NCBI GenBank assembly: GCA_947627585.1
Contig: CANQWP010000016.1
Coordinates: 1 to 12,596, forward strand
Reading direction: 5' to 3'
Length of the DNA stretch: 12,596 nucleotides
Source of the DNA: an uncultured Clostridia bacterium
Lineage (GTDB): Bacteria; Bacillota; Clostridia; Christensenellales; UBA1242
The position numbers and the translations under genes were made by a program. This document shows, one piece after another, positions 11,537-12,596 of this stretch. Under the pieces are notes generated by a model, which saw nothing but the letters and a program-made list of their open reading frames with translations, made no database searches and had not been told where the DNA came from. Numbering within the stretch: position 1 is the stretch's first letter; the number at the start of each line of letters is the position of its first letter.

Positions 11537-12596
11537 TTATATCTTTTTGCAGATTTTATAGACGTTTGAGACATACAGCGCGTCAAGAAGGTCAGTTTGG
11601 TCTTGGGTTGTGAACAGCGTTGTGTGAGCACCGTTTTTGTCTGCTTTCGGCAAAAGCATCAGCCTTTGAATTGTTTTCAGTGCCGTTTCCGTGTGGCCAA
11701 ACATGGTTTTTGCGCTGTTTTTGAAGGCTGAATCGATGATGTTTGCAAGCGTCACAAAGTCTTCAACGAAAATTGCAAGATTCAGTCGCTGATCTTGAAG
11801 TCGCTCGATGCAATCTATGAAAGAGGTGATGATTTCATATGATTTGATTGGAAGATCCTCATATTTCAAGAAAAATGGCGCAACAAAGCCGAGTTCTTTC
11901 AAAGCCTCGTCATCATTCATGACGTTTGGAATCAGGGCGAGGGTGACCGTGTTGTGAGCATTGAGTTTTGCAATGCCGCTCTTTATTTCGGCAGAATCGG
12001 CGAATTTTGATGTTTGCAAAACATATCTTCCTCCAAGCAAAATCTCATGGTCGCAAAAATCAAATTTTTCTGTTGGTGGGCATTTTTCATATGGTTGGCT
12101 GATGTTGACATAAAACTTGTCAGCTCTGAAATTGATGGTTTTGATGTTGTCAAGCGCATAATCGCCTTCGTCGTTCATCAAAATGGCGTTTCCAGTGACA
12201 TAGTCATTGGCCTCAAGGCGAGGGTCCATGTCTTTTTTGACCAAAACAAGATTTTCATGTTCCAAATTTTGAAAATAAAATTCTTTGGCGTTTTTTTCTT
12301 TCAAAACTCCTCGAGCGTCAACCGGAAAGAGTTTTTGGCTCAAAACGTCGTCTTTTGCTTGATGAAATGTGACAATTTGGGACGGCAAAACGGAAGTGCT
12401 GCCTTGATTTGCTTTCATCGTATAGTCCTTTCCGGCAGTCAAAGAAAGTTCCGTCAAAATTCCATCTATGTTTGAAAGTTCTTTGTATGGTCGACCTTGC
12501 CTAAGAGGAATTGGCCGCAATTCTTCCCCAGAAATGATTTTGTCCATGATGATTTTGATGTGGTCATTTCTTTTGAGGGTTGTTGGGGAGTTGTCG
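11537..12596 (-). CDS. Divergent Rho-like protein lacking ATPase motifs (5' truncated)
   Basis: The frame is open to the window edge; the ATG at 12547 has no ribosome binding site, so the gene probably begins outside. Residues below count from that ATG. By recalled alignment, 80-140 follow the Rho RNA-binding domain: MDPRLEANDYVTGNAI matches IRRFNLRTGDTISGKI, and DYALDNIKTIN matches RYFALLKVNEVN. QPYEKCPPTEKF (151-162) matches LYPEERLRLE. GGRYVLQTSKFADSAEI (172-188) aligns without gaps to GQRGLIVAPPKAGKTML, so the Walker A Lys and Thr are Ser185 and Ala186. LAIFVEDFVTLAN (257-269) matches ILLDSITRLAR, with Glu262 for the Walker B Asp. GAHTTLFTTQ aligns to GSLTIIATAL, and the protein ends soon after. 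This suggests a Rho-derived protein unable to hydrolyse ATP. The assignment is inference from memory; the function is unknown. Confidence 0.55.
   Translation of the reverse strand, partial: DNSPTTLKRNDHIKIIMDKIISGEELRPIPLRQGRPYKELSNIDGILTELSLTAGKDYTMKANQGSTSVLPSQIVTFHQAKDDVLSQKLFPVDARGVLKEKNAKEFYFQNLEHENLVLVKKDMDPRLEANDYVTGNAILMNDEGDYALDNIKTINFRADKFYVNISQPYEKCPPTEKFDFCDHEILLGGRYVLQTSKFADSAEIKSGIAKLNAHNTVTLALIPNVMNDDEALKELGFVAPFFLKYEDLPIKSYEIITSFIDCIERLQDQRLNLAIFVEDFVTLANIIDSAFKNSAKTMFGHTETALKTIQRLMLLPKADKNGAHTTLFTTQDQTDLLDALYVSNVYKICKKI

Noticed and set aside
11452..11631. N-terminal extension of Lgt
   Set aside because: It covers the promoter and the end of the upstream gene; residues are unlike Lgt.

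Overview
The window looks like chromosomal DNA of a low-to-moderate GC, probably uncultured, Bacillota (Clostridia-like) bacterium. The evidence is a murE-mraY-murD-ftsW/spoVE gene order as in the Bacillus dcw cluster, a MurE carrying the DNPR motif for meso-diaminopimelate, purine-rich GGAG-type ribosome binding sites, frequent GTG/TTG starts and sigma-A-like promoters with extended -10 elements. No tRNA, rRNA, CRISPR array, insertion sequence or phage gene was seen.

Positions 1-4138 (+ strand) hold the end of a peptidoglycan precursor cluster: partial murE, mraY (4-base overlap), murD, then a SEDS glycosyltransferase gene (ftsW or spoVE). A hairpin-forming repeat unit lies between murD and ftsW. 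ftsW is broken by a one-base frameshift at about 3839. A bidirectional terminator closes the cluster.

Positions 4181-7692 (- strand) hold a fused ATPase-permease ABC transporter of MacB/FtsX type, an AlkD-type DNA glycosylase gene whose start overlaps the transporter stop, and a small leucine-rich-repeat protein with its own strong promoter. The transporter promoter contains a perfect palindrome that may be an operator.

Positions 7846-8904 (+ strand) hold a divergent gene for a putative heavy-metal exporter (ArsP_2-like) with a His/Cys-rich cytosolic loop. A second bidirectional terminator follows.

Positions 8962-12596 (- strand) hold a free-standing FakA-like middle domain, a 208-base extremely T-rich spacer, a DivIVA-like coiled-coil protein overlapping a six-helix membrane protein, lgt with a promoter placed for leaderless transcription, and a 5'-truncated protein that aligns along its length with transcription terminator Rho but has lost the ATPase motifs.

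The leads most worth following are the degenerate Rho-like protein, the stand-alone FakA-like domain, the ftsW frameshift and the His/Cys-loop exporter. No complete new multi-gene system is evident.
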